Below are positions 1-5,636 of a stretch of DNA of 8,643 nucleotides, in pieces. The translations under genes and the position numbers were made by a program. Where the stretch lies: contig JALURZ010000220.1 of the NCBI GenBank assembly GCA_027058735.1, positions 1 through 8,643 of the forward strand, written 5' to 3'. The notes under the pieces were generated by a model. That model worked only from the letters and a program-made list of their open reading frames with translations. It searched no databases and was not told the origin of the DNA. The DNA is from Hyphomicrobiales bacterium (GTDB lineage Bacteria; Pseudomonadota; Alphaproteobacteria; Rhizobiales; JALURZ01). How positions within the stretch are numbered: the stretch's first letter is position 1; each line of letters starts with the position of its first letter.

Positions 1-133
1 GATCGACATCGCGGCAGCGCGACGAGCAGAACGGGCGGAAATCAAAGAGCGACATCTTCTTGCAGACCGGGCAGGGTTGGGGCCGGAACCGGCGGCGCGA
101 ATCGGTCTTTTCGCTCTTTCCCCCGTCGTTCAT
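1..133 (-). CDS. yacG: DNA gyrase inhibitor YacG (zinc-binding), 3' end missing
   Basis: Read on the minus strand, the first 44 codons start MNDGGKSEK and contain the YacG zinc-binding signature CPVC (Cys21, Cys24) followed by FCSSRC (Cys36, Cys40) and RDVD. YacG proteins are about 60-70 residues with exactly this four-cysteine knuckle. The E. coli member binds GyrB and inhibits DNA gyrase. The rest of the gene runs off the left edge of the window. Two in-frame ATGs are possible, at 133 and at 145. An AAGGGG stretch directly abuts the upstream ATG, which leaves no room for it to act as a ribosome site there, so I prefer 133 although its 12-nt spacing is long. The gene follows maf by 19 nt (7 nt with the earlier start) and is probably the distal gene seen of the murA-infA run. 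Family assignment is firm; the start is uncertain. Confidence 0.9.
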   Translation of the reverse strand, partial: MNDGGKSEKTDSRRRFRPQPCPVCKKMSLFDFRPFCSSRCRDVD

Positions 134-152
134 GATCGCGCGCATCCCCTTG

Positions 153-779
153 TCAGGCGGAACTGAACCAGGAGAAATAAACCGGATAGCCGGCCCCGGA
201 CAGCATCGAAATGGTCTCATAAAGCGGCAGCCCGACGACCCCTGAATAGGAGCCGTTGAGAAACTGGACAAAGGCCTCCGCGCGCCCCTGTATGGCGTAG
301 CCCCCCGCCTTGCCGCGCCATTCGCCTGATGCCAGATAGCTTTCCAGATCCTGGCGGCTCAGCCGTTTCAGGCGCACCCGCGTTTCCACCGTTCGCTCGC
401 GGAACCGGCCATTGGGGGTCAACAGGCACACCGATGTATAAACCCGGTGCGCACGCCCCGACAAAAGCCGCAGGCACTGGGCCGCATCGTCGATGGATTC
501 GGTCTTGTCCAGAATGCGCCGCCCGACGGCCACCACCGTATCGGCGCTCAGCACATAGGTGTGGGCGCCAAGCTGGGCGACCTGCAGCGTGTCGGCCGCG
601 GCTTCCGCCTTGGCATGGGCCAGCCGCCGCGCCAGCTTGCGCGGCATTTCCGATTTTTTCGGCGTTTCGTCAATATTGGTCGGGCTCAGCAGATCCGGCC
701 TGATACCCGCCTGCTCAAGCAGGGACAGCCGCCGCGGCGACCCGCTCGCCAAGACCAGTTTGGCGTGACTTTCGCTCAT
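153..779 (-). CDS. maf: Maf family nucleotide pyrophosphatase, YhdE type (dTTP/UTP pyrophosphatase)
   Basis: The 208-residue product carries the Maf/HAM1-fold signatures. These are LASGSPRR at residues 10-17 (phosphate-binding loop), IDETP at 36-40, the SADT motif with Asp80, KAGGYAIQG at 157-165 and NGSYSGVVGLPLYET at 175-189. The KAG-YAIQG and GSY-VVGLPL blocks are typical of the YhdE branch, whose members hydrolyse dTTP, UTP and modified pyrimidine nucleotides to monophosphates, rather than the YceF (7-methyl-GTP) branch. It acts in the cytosol as a house-cleaning enzyme; older work links Maf to septum inhibition in Bacillus. Length is close to the family norm of about 190-210. It starts 37 nt after the infA stop with only a weak purine-rich stretch upstream, so it may be translated from the infA transcript. 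Family is sure; exact substrate is inferred. Confidence 0.93.
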   Translation of the reverse strand: MSESHAKLVLASGSPRRLSLLEQAGIRPDLLSPTNIDETPKKSEMPRKLARRLAHAKAEAAADTLQVAQLGAHTYVLSADTVVAVGRRILDKTESIDDAAQCLRLLSGRAHRVYTSVCLLTPNGRFRERTVETRVRLKRLSRQDLESYLASGEWRGKAGGYAIQGRAEAFVQFLNGSYSGVVGLPLYETISMLSGAGYPVYFSWFSSA

Positions 780-816
780 CTCGCGCCGCCTGAGAAAATC
801 GTTGGTCCGTTACCGG

Positions 817-1035
817 CTATTTGAACCGGTAGGTGATACGCCCTTTGGTCAGATCATACGGCGTCATTTCAACGAGCACCTTGTCGCCCGCCAGAACCCG
901 AATGCGGTTCTTGCGCATCTTGCCGGCCGTGTGGGCAATGATCTCGTGGTCGTTTTCGAGCCGCACGCGAAATGTCGCATTGGGCAACAGTTCGGTGACG
1001 AGACCGTCAAACTCAAGTGGTTCTTCCTTAGCCAT
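817..1035 (-). CDS. infA: Translation initiation factor IF-1
   Basis: The 72-residue product is a full-length IF-1, a single OB-fold protein that binds the 30S A site and assists IF-2 and IF-3 during initiation. Recognisable blocks are MAKEEPLEFDG at the N-terminus, LPNATFRV at 17-24, the HTAGKMRKNRIRVLAGD stretch at 35-51 and MTPYDLTKGRITYRFK at the end. The open frame continues upstream to an ATG at 1086, but the 17 extra residues do not belong to IF-1. The start at 1035 has a strong AGGAGG just upstream (1039-1044), so I chose it. The C-terminus ITYRFK matches alphaproteobacterial IF-1. It lies 121 nt after the phosphatase stop, the largest gap inside the run, so infA could have its own promoter. 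The TAG stop lies in the loop of a potential hairpin (811-831). Confidence 0.97.
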   Translation of the reverse strand: MAKEEPLEFDGLVTELLPNATFRVRLENDHEIIAHTAGKMRKNRIRVLAGDKVLVEMTPYDLTKGRITYRFK

Positions 1036-1038
1036 GCT

Positions 1039-1044
1039 CCTCCT
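1039..1044 (-). promoter_or_regulatory. Strong Shine-Dalgarno of infA (AGGAGG)
   Basis: The minus strand reads AAAGGAGGAGC directly before the ATG at 1035. This is the best anti-SD match I saw in the window, it decides the infA start over the upstream ATG at 1086, and it fits the high expression expected of IF-1. Confidence 0.85.
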
Positions 1045-1082
1045 TTCCAAGGGTCTGGGCAGTTTCCAGTCGATGGGACGCG

Positions 1083-1111
1083 ACAATGATCGTTCACCTG
1101 CGGAAAATCAA
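1083..1111 (-). promoter_or_regulatory. Possible internal promoter upstream of infA
   Basis: In the 121-nt gap before infA the minus strand has TTGATT (1106-1111), 17 nt of spacer and CATTGT (1083-1088). The -35 is fair; the -10 matches only A2, T3 and T6 of the consensus. It would place a transcription start near 1075, about 40 nt before the infA ATG. The position is plausible for a gene expected to be expressed more than its upstream neighbours, but the -10 is weak and this is a candidate only. Confidence 0.3.
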
Positions 1112-1156
1112 GGCCCCAGTCGCCTGGTTTGGCGCGGTGGCCGACGGGTCGCGCGC

Positions 1157-1615
1157 CTAGCCGCTCGGCGGCGGGCGCACATCGAAGCGCTCCTTGATGC
1201 GCTGATACAGGGTTTCGCGCACAGCGCGATAGGCATCGGCGATCTGCGCGCGGCTGCCGCTGGCAAGGGTCGGGTCGAATGTCGGCCAGTATTCCACCTC
1301 AACCGCCATCGTGCGGGTCATCTCGACGGCCTTGTGCTGGGCTTCCGGCGTCAGCGAGATCACCAGATCGAACGAGGTGTCGTGCAGGTCGTCGAAACTG
1401 ACCGGCTCATGGGCCGATATGTCTATGCCCAGTTCATCGAGCACGGAAATCGCAAACGGATCGAGGGCCCCCGCCCGCACGCCGGCGGACGCCACAAAGA
1501 CCCTGTGGCCCAGCAGGTGGCGCGTCAGTCCGGCGGCCATCGGCGAACGCACGGCGTTCAGGTTGCAGGCAAACAGGACCGCACCCGGTAAATCCGCCTG
1601 CCCCGCACCGCTCAC
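1157..1615 (-). CDS. Low-molecular-weight protein-tyrosine-phosphatase-like protein (arsenate-reductase-like fold)
   Basis: This 152-residue protein has the phosphatase P-loop CNLNAVRS (Cys17, Arg23, Ser24), which fits the CX5R(S/T) pattern near the N-terminus. A plausible catalytic-acid Asp-Pro pair (Asp114-Pro115) lies in WPTFDPT. Both catalytic elements are where LMW-PTP and thioredoxin-type ArsC proteins have them, so it is probably an active cytosolic phosphatase of unknown substrate. I see no second cysteine pair like that of ArsC arsenate reductases: Cys17 is the only cysteine in the protein. Arsenate reduction is therefore not supported despite common database labels. The start is GTG at 1615, immediately after the TGA of the UPF0262 gene and in the same frame, with GGAG seven nt upstream. 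It is a regular member of the hisD-infA block in alphaproteobacteria. Confidence 0.88.
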   Translation of the reverse strand: MSGAGQADLPGAVLFACNLNAVRSPMAAGLTRHLLGHRVFVASAGVRAGALDPFAISVLDELGIDISAHEPVSFDDLHDTSFDLVISLTPEAQHKAVEMTRTMAVEVEYWPTFDPTLASGSRAQIADAYRAVRETLYQRIKERFDVRPPPSG

Positions 1616-2107
1616 TCAGCCTCTCCAGTGCAGCGCGCAGATCAGGGTGAACAGGCGCCGCGCCGTATTGTCGTCCATTTCGATTTTGTCCTTGAGGCGC
1701 GCACGCAGAATTTCGCTGCCCTCATTGTGCAGACTGCGCCGGCCCATATCGATGGCCTCGATCTGGCTGGGCGCCAATGTCTTGATGGCGGAAAAGTAAC
1801 TTTCGCAAACCAGGAAATAATCCTTGACGATGCGCCGGAACGGCGACAGCGACAAGATCATCACGGTACAGGGCCTGCCCGCCTGGGTGGCGATGTCGAG
1901 CACCAGCCTGTTCTCGGAAATGGAAAGGGTCAGAACATAGGGGCCCGCCTCCTTGCCAAGCACATCGAACGCGTTGTCTTCGAGAAGATCATAGATCGCC
2001 ACATTGCGCTCATGGGCGATGTCGGGATTGCTCACCGACAACGACGCGCCGTCCAGGCGGACGTCAACAATATGCTGGGTGCCCCGGCTCGGGCCGCGCT
2101 CAGTCAT
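1616..2107 (-). CDS. UPF0262 family protein of unknown function
   Basis: The 163-residue product matches the alphaproteobacterial UPF0262 family from end to end. Diagnostic blocks are HERNVAIYDLLEDN at about 32-45, LSLSPFRRIVKDYF, then SQIEAIDMGRRSLHNEGSE, and TARRLFTLICALHWRG at the C-terminus. No enzymatic motif, signal peptide or membrane segment is visible, so it is probably a soluble cytosolic protein. No function is known to me. The open frame extends upstream to 2218 but those residues lie over the hisD reading frame and do not match the family. The ATG at 2107 gives the normal family length. It overlaps hisD by 8 nt in the arrangement ATGACTGA, which suggests coupled translation, and ends flush against the phosphatase GTG. 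Confidence 0.93.
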   Translation of the reverse strand: MTERGPSRGTQHIVDVRLDGASLSVSNPDIAHERNVAIYDLLEDNAFDVLGKEAGPYVLTLSISENRLVLDIATQAGRPCTVMILSLSPFRRIVKDYFLVCESYFSAIKTLAPSQIEAIDMGRRSLHNEGSEILRARLKDKIEMDDNTARRLFTLICALHWRG

Positions 2108-3407
2108 TGTCGTTGTGCCTGTCGAGCCGGATCGACACCGAACGGCCATGGGCGTCGAGCCCTTCGGCCGCGGCCAGCGTGACGGCCGCGGGAGCGATCC
2201 TGCCCAGACTGTCCCCATCGCAGGCGATAATGGAGGTGCGTTTCATGAAATCGAGCACCGACAGGCCGGAAGAAAAGCGGGCGCTGCGCGCCGTCGGCAG
2301 CACGTGACTGGACCCGCCGACATAATCGCCGATGGCCTCAGGGGTATAGCGGCCCAGAAAAATGGCGCCGGCATTGCGCACGCGCGCGCCCAGTGCTTCG
2401 GCGTCCCCGCACTGGATCTGGAGATGTTCCGGCGCGATCCGGTCCGCCAGCCCGGCCGCTTCGTTCAGATCGCCGACACGGATGATGGCGCCGTGATCCC
2501 GCCAGCTGGCGGCCGCGATATCCTTGCGCGGCAGACTCGCGAGCGCCACATCGACCGCCGCGGCCACCTGATCGGCGAACGCCGCGTCATCGGTCATCAG
2601 GATGGACTGGGCGGAGCGGTCATGCTCGGCCTGGGCGAGCAGGTCGATGGCCACCCATTCGGGATCGTTATGCGCATCGGCCACGATCAGCACTTCAGAG
2701 GGCCCCGCGATCATATCGATGCCCACCGCGCCGAACACCTGCCGCTTGGCCGCCGCCACATAGGCGTTGCCGGGGCCGACGATCTTGTCCACCGGGGCAA
2801 TGGTCTGCGTGCCGAACGCCAGAGCGGCAATCGCCTGCGCGCCGCCGATGCGGTAGATTTCACCGATGCCGGCAATGGAGGCGGCGGCAATGACCAGCGG
2901 GTTCAGTTCGCCATCGGGCGCGGGCACCGCCATGGCAATGCGTTCAACCCCGGCAACGCGCGCGGGCACCGCGTTCATCAGAACCGAACTGGGATAGCTC
3001 GCCGTGCCGCCGGGCACATACAGCCCCGCCGCGCCGACCGGCGTCCAGCGGTGGCCCAGCGAAACGCCGGCCTCATCGGTGTAGCGCTCATCAGGCGGCA
3101 ACTGGCGGCGGTGATGAGACACGATCCGCCCGTGCGCGAAATTGAGCGCATCGAGCGCCGCGCCGTCGCATTGCGCAAGCGCCCCGGCGATTTCATCCGC
3201 ACCGAGGCGCAGTTCATCCGGCGCAAGCGTTGTGCGGTCGAACCGCCTGGTCAGCGCCACGAGCGCCTCGTCGCCGCGCGCGCGCACCTTCGCGATAATG
3301 TCCGCCACCACCCTCTCGACGTTTTCGGCATCATCACGCTTGGCGGCCAGAAACGCCCTGAACCGCTGCTCAAAATCGGGGTCCGAACTGTCGAGGCGCA
3401 AGGTCAT
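2100..3407 (-). CDS. hisD: Histidinol dehydrogenase
   Basis: The 435-residue product (E. coli HisD has 434) catalyses the last two steps of histidine synthesis, the NAD-dependent oxidation of L-histidinol to L-histidine (EC 1.1.1.23), as a zinc homodimer in the cytosol. All zinc ligands and catalytic residues are present: Gln259 and His262 in AQAEHD, Glu327-His328 in APEHLQ, Asp361 in GDYVGG and His420 in LDAHGRS. The VPGGTASYPSSVLMNAVPA block at 131-149 and the GPGNAYVAAAKR block at 211-222 are also typical. The frame stays open upstream to 3524, but the ATG at 3407 gives the family N-terminus and lies 19 nt after the DUF2948 stop. No other his gene is adjacent; a stand-alone hisD in this block is usual in alphaproteobacteria. 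Its last 8 nt overlap the UPF0262 gene. Confidence 0.97.
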   Translation of the reverse strand: MTLRLDSSDPDFEQRFRAFLAAKRDDAENVERVVADIIAKVRARGDEALVALTRRFDRTTLAPDELRLGADEIAGALAQCDGAALDALNFAHGRIVSHHRRQLPPDERYTDEAGVSLGHRWTPVGAAGLYVPGGTASYPSSVLMNAVPARVAGVERIAMAVPAPDGELNPLVIAAASIAGIGEIYRIGGAQAIAALAFGTQTIAPVDKIVGPGNAYVAAAKRQVFGAVGIDMIAGPSEVLIVADAHNDPEWVAIDLLAQAEHDRSAQSILMTDDAAFADQVAAAVDVALASLPRKDIAAASWRDHGAIIRVGDLNEAAGLADRIAPEHLQIQCGDAEALGARVRNAGAIFLGRYTPEAIGDYVGGSSHVLPTARSARFSSGLSVLDFMKRTSIIACDGDSLGRIAPAAVTLAAAEGLDAHGRSVSIRLDRHNDND

Positions 3408-3426
3408 GGTCAAGTCCGCCCGGGGC

Positions 3427-3906
3427 TCAAAGGTCGTCCTCTGCCGCCAGGTCGTGCTGTGGCAGGCTGCTGGTCTCCCACACCGGCCCCAGATCGCGCA
3501 TCTGGGCATCGACGCATTCCACATCCAGCCTGATTGTGCTGCCGCCGGCGAAATACAGCGTGATCGTGCCCGATGGCGGCTGGCCGGCCTCGAATTTTAT
3601 CGCCAGCAATTCGACGACGGCATCATGGGCCTCCGGGTTCAGGCTCTTGGCGCGCACACCCTGCACGCGCTCGAAATGCAGCCCGGTCCGGCGCCGGCGA
3701 AAACCGCTGGCCGCCTGGCGCGGCTTTCGGGTATCGGCGCTGCCCCAGTCGAACCGGTTGGCCACCAGCACAAAGCGCTGCTCGGCGCGCAGATATTTCA
3801 TGTCCGCCACCCGGATCACCGCATCCTGCAGATGGGCGGACAGAACCTCCAGATCGGCCTCGTCAAAGGCGACAAGTTTGAGCGGTTCGAGGGACCGATC
3901 GGACAT
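3427..3906 (-). CDS. DUF2948 family protein of unknown function
   Basis: The 159-residue product belongs to the DUF2948 family, which in my knowledge is found beside murA and hisD in alphaproteobacteria. Family blocks seen are LKLVAFDEADLEVLSAHLQDA near the N-terminus, DMKYLRAEQRFVLVANRFDW in the middle, ELLAIKFE, and FAGGSTIRLDVECVDAQMRDLG near the C-terminus. The core looks like an alternating-strand soluble domain, and the tail (residues after about 150) is acidic (AAEDDL). There is no signal peptide, membrane helix or catalytic motif I recognise. The open frame runs much further upstream, but that part overlaps murA. The ATG at 3906 (MSDRSLEP) fits the family start. The ribosome site is weak (AAGAAAGA). 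A GC-rich hairpin lies 26 nt upstream of the start. Confidence 0.9.
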   Translation of the reverse strand: MSDRSLEPLKLVAFDEADLEVLSAHLQDAVIRVADMKYLRAEQRFVLVANRFDWGSADTRKPRQAASGFRRRRTGLHFERVQGVRAKSLNPEAHDAVVELLAIKFEAGQPPSGTITLYFAGGSTIRLDVECVDAQMRDLGPVWETSSLPQHDLAAEDDL

Positions 3907-3931
3907 GGTCGTTGGTCTTTCTTCAAGCCTG

Positions 3932-3952
3932 CGCCGGACCACCGGCCCGGCG
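3932..3952 (-). other. Strong intercistronic RNA hairpin between murA and DUF2948
   Basis: In the 94-nt gap between the murA stop and the DUF2948 start, the minus-strand transcript can form a 9-bp stem, CGCCGGGCC with GGTCCGGCG, around a 3-nt loop GGT. One pair is G-U in the minus-strand RNA but an A-C mismatch in the plus-strand RNA, so the structure favours the direction of the operon. No U-tract follows, so it is not a classical intrinsic terminator. It may be a processing, stability or partial-attenuation element. Confidence 0.5.
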
Positions 3953-4000
3953 GCATCTCTGATAGCCCGCAGCGGACCCGATGCGCAACCGGCATGGGCG

Positions 4001-5290
4001 CTAAATGCTGATCCGCTCGATATCGGCGCCGCACCGGCCAAGCTTGTTCTCGATGTTCTCGAAGCCGCGGTCGAGATGATAAACCCTGTTGATGACCGTC
4101 TCGCCCTCAGCCGCCAGGGCCGCGATGACCAGCGAAACCGAGGCCCTGAGGTCGGTCGCCATGACCTGAGCACCGGCCAGCCGGTCAGTGCCGGTGACCG
4201 TCGCCGTATCCCCGTCAAGGGCGATGTTCGCGCCAAGGCGCACCAGTTCCTGCACATGCATGAAACGGTTCTCGAAAATCGTTTCGGTGATTTTCGATAT
4301 CCCGTCGGCCTGGGTCATCAGCGCCATGAGCTGGGCCTGGAGATCGGTGGCGAAGCCGGGGTAGGGGCTGGTCTCCACGCTGACCGGGCGCAGCTTGCCG
4401 CCGTTGCGCGTCACGCTTAGCCCGGTATTTGTAACCGTCGCCTCGACGCCCGCCCGGCCCAGCACTTCGATCAACGCTTCGAGCTGATCGCCGCGCGCGC
4501 CGACAAGATCGACGCTCCCCCCGGTCATGGCGGCCGCCATGGCATAGGTCCCCGCCTCGATGCGGTCCGGCAAGACCGCATGGGTGGCGCCGTGAAGGCT
4601 GGCGACCCCCTGCACCACCAGCCGCGACGATCCGATGCCCTCGATCCGGCCCCCCATGGCGATCAGGCATTCGGCAAGATCGCCCACCTCCGGCTCGCGC
4701 GCGGCGTTTTCGATGATCGTTTCGCCATTTGCCAGAACGGCGGCCAGCAGCACATTGTGGGTCGCGCCCACCGAAACTTTGGGAAAAGCGATATGCGCGC
4801 CCTTGAGGCCACTTGGCGCGCGCGCCACCACATAGCCGGCCTCGACGTCGATTTTCGCGCCCAGCGCTTCCAGTCCCATGAGATGCAGGTCCACCGGCCG
4901 GGTGCCGATTGCGCAGCCGCCGGGCATGGACACCCGCGCTTCCCCGCAGCGCGCCAGCAACGGCCCAAGCACCCAGAAGCTCGCCCGCATCCTCGACACC
5001 AGTTCGTAGGGCGCCGTGGTGTCGGCGATTGTTTCGGCGTGCAGGGTCATGACGCTGCCCCGCCCGCTGTGCTCGCCCGCGCGCTTGCCGCGGATCGCCA
5101 TATCGACGCCATGATTGCCGAGAATGCGCCCCAGCATGTTGACATCGGCCAGGCGCGGCACGTTTTCGAGCACCAGCCGGTCCTTCGTCAGCAGCGAGGC
5201 GATCATCAGCGGCAGGGCCGCGTTCTTGGCTCCGGATATCGGAATTTCCCCTTCAAGGCGGTTGCCGCCGCGGATACGGATCGCGTCCAT
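4001..5290 (-). CDS. murA: UDP-N-acetylglucosamine 1-carboxyvinyltransferase MurA
   Basis: The 429-residue product catalyses the first committed step of peptidoglycan synthesis, transfer of enolpyruvate from PEP to UDP-GlcNAc (EC 2.5.1.7), in the cytosol. It has the EPSP-synthase-like two-domain fold. Seen are GAKNAALP with Lys22 and Asn23, the active-site loop SMPGGCAIGTRPVD with Cys126 (the residue attacked by fosfomycin, so the enzyme should be of the sensitive type), and FATDLQAQLMAL with the catalytic Asp. The C-terminus RVYHLDRGFENIENKLGRCGADI is typical. The frame is open to 5713 upstream, but the ATG at 5290 (MDAIRIRGG) has AGGA 6 nt before it and gives the family length. The gene lies 107 nt after the small basic protein and probably shares its promoter. 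It is followed by DUF2948 after 94 nt. Confidence 0.97.
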   Translation of the reverse strand: MDAIRIRGGNRLEGEIPISGAKNAALPLMIASLLTKDRLVLENVPRLADVNMLGRILGNHGVDMAIRGKRAGEHSGRGSVMTLHAETIADTTAPYELVSRMRASFWVLGPLLARCGEARVSMPGGCAIGTRPVDLHLMGLEALGAKIDVEAGYVVARAPSGLKGAHIAFPKVSVGATHNVLLAAVLANGETIIENAAREPEVGDLAECLIAMGGRIEGIGSSRLVVQGVASLHGATHAVLPDRIEAGTYAMAAAMTGGSVDLVGARGDQLEALIEVLGRAGVEATVTNTGLSVTRNGGKLRPVSVETSPYPGFATDLQAQLMALMTQADGISKITETIFENRFMHVQELVRLGANIALDGDTATVTGTDRLAGAQVMATDLRASVSLVIAALAAEGETVINRVYHLDRGFENIENKLGRCGADIERISI

Positions 5291-5397
5291 CTGATGTCCT
5301 GATTGTTGTTGGGCCCACGCGCCGGCTTCCACACCGGCCCGCCCGCATGGTTGAAGCACGCTGTCCGCGCCATCGCAAGGCATTTGCGGGCAGAATG

Positions 5398-5568
5398 CTA
5401 CGCCCCGGGCTCTTTTTCGTCCGGCGCGGCGCCGCCGGGCTCCTGCGTTGGCCCGGCGCGGGCGCGCGTTTGCGCCTTGCGCCGCGCCATATTGGCCTTG
5501 AGCGCGCGCGCCAGGCGCGCCTCGCGCGCGCGGCTGCGCGCCGTCTTGCTGCTGGTTTTCGCGGTCAT
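5398..5568 (-). CDS. Small basic conserved protein upstream of murA (56 aa, function unknown)
   Basis: The minus strand from ATG 5568 to TAG 5398 encodes 56 residues beginning MTAKTSSKTARSRAREARL. It has 9 Arg and 5 Lys, nearly all in residues 4-37, then a Gly/Pro/Glu-rich acidic tail (EPGGAAPDEKEPGA). The core ALKANMARRKAQTRAR resembles the LR-NL-RRKAQ-R pattern that I recall from short hypothetical proteins in many alphaproteobacteria. The central part is likely an amphipathic, positively charged helix, so RNA or ribosome binding is possible but is only an inference. Support for a real gene is a good ribosome site GAGGGAG exactly 7 nt before the ATG and a promoter 28-57 nt upstream with matching polarity. 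It precedes murA by 107 nt and is probably the first gene of the transcript. It is short enough to be missed by length-limited gene calling. Confidence 0.78.
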   Translation of the reverse strand: MTAKTSSKTARSRAREARLARALKANMARRKAQTRARAGPTQEPGGAAPDEKEPGA

Positions 5569-5575
5569 GACGCTG

Positions 5576-5582
5576 CTCCCTC
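5576..5582 (-). promoter_or_regulatory. Ribosome binding site of the small basic protein (GAGGGAG)
   Basis: The minus strand reads GAGGGAG, then 7 nt, then ATG at 5568. Both sequence and spacing are close to optimal, and this is the main argument that the 56-codon frame is translated from this ATG. Confidence 0.7.
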
Positions 5583-5595
5583 GGGGCCGTCCCGA

Positions 5596-5625
5596 ATTGT
5601 GCGGGAGACCCGATCACCGGGTCAA
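5596..5625 (-). promoter_or_regulatory. Sigma-70-type promoter of the murA run
   Basis: The minus strand contains CTTGACC (TTGACC at 5620-5625), an 18-nt spacer and CACAAT (5596-5601). The -35 matches five of six consensus positions and the -10 four of six including A2 and T6. The start would be near 5588, giving a leader of about 20 nt before the small-protein ATG that just holds its ribosome site. A perfect inverted repeat GACCCG-N5-CGGGTC (5607-5623) fills the spacer and overlaps the -35. No comparable promoter is seen immediately before murA. Confidence 0.6.
5607..5623. promoter_or_regulatory. Palindrome inside the murA-run promoter, candidate operator
   Basis: GACCCG (5607-5612), a 5-nt spacer ATCAC and CGGGTC (5618-5623) form a perfect 6+6 inverted repeat lying between the -10 and -35 boxes and touching the -35. 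A protein dimer bound here would block RNA polymerase. A second, shorter repeat GGTC-GAT-GACC lies just upstream at 5626-5636. No regulator gene is present nearby, and the repeat is short enough to occur by chance in GC-rich DNA. Confidence 0.3.
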
Positions 5626-5636
5626 GGTCGATGACC

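Noticed and set aside
1036..1086. Seventeen-residue N-terminal extension of IF-1
   Set aside because: IF-1 proteins begin MAKEE-like; the strong AGGAGG lies inside the extension directly before the ATG at 1035.
1157..1615. Arsenate reductase (ArsC) with an ars resistance role
   Set aside because: The CX5R loop fits both families, but the redox cysteine pair of ArsC is absent and no arsR, arsB or acr3 is near; the housekeeping context favours a phosphatase.
2004..3533. Long plus-strand open frame (509 codons) opposite hisD
   Set aside because: It is antisense to a hisD gene with every catalytic residue in place; the translation is Arg/His/Gly-rich and low in recognisable motifs, as expected from the complementary strand of GC-rich codons.
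5321..5338. GCCGG-N8-CCGGC repeat in the gap before murA as a terminator or attenuator
   Set aside because: Only 5 bp with an 8-nt loop and no U-tract; expected by chance in this base composition.
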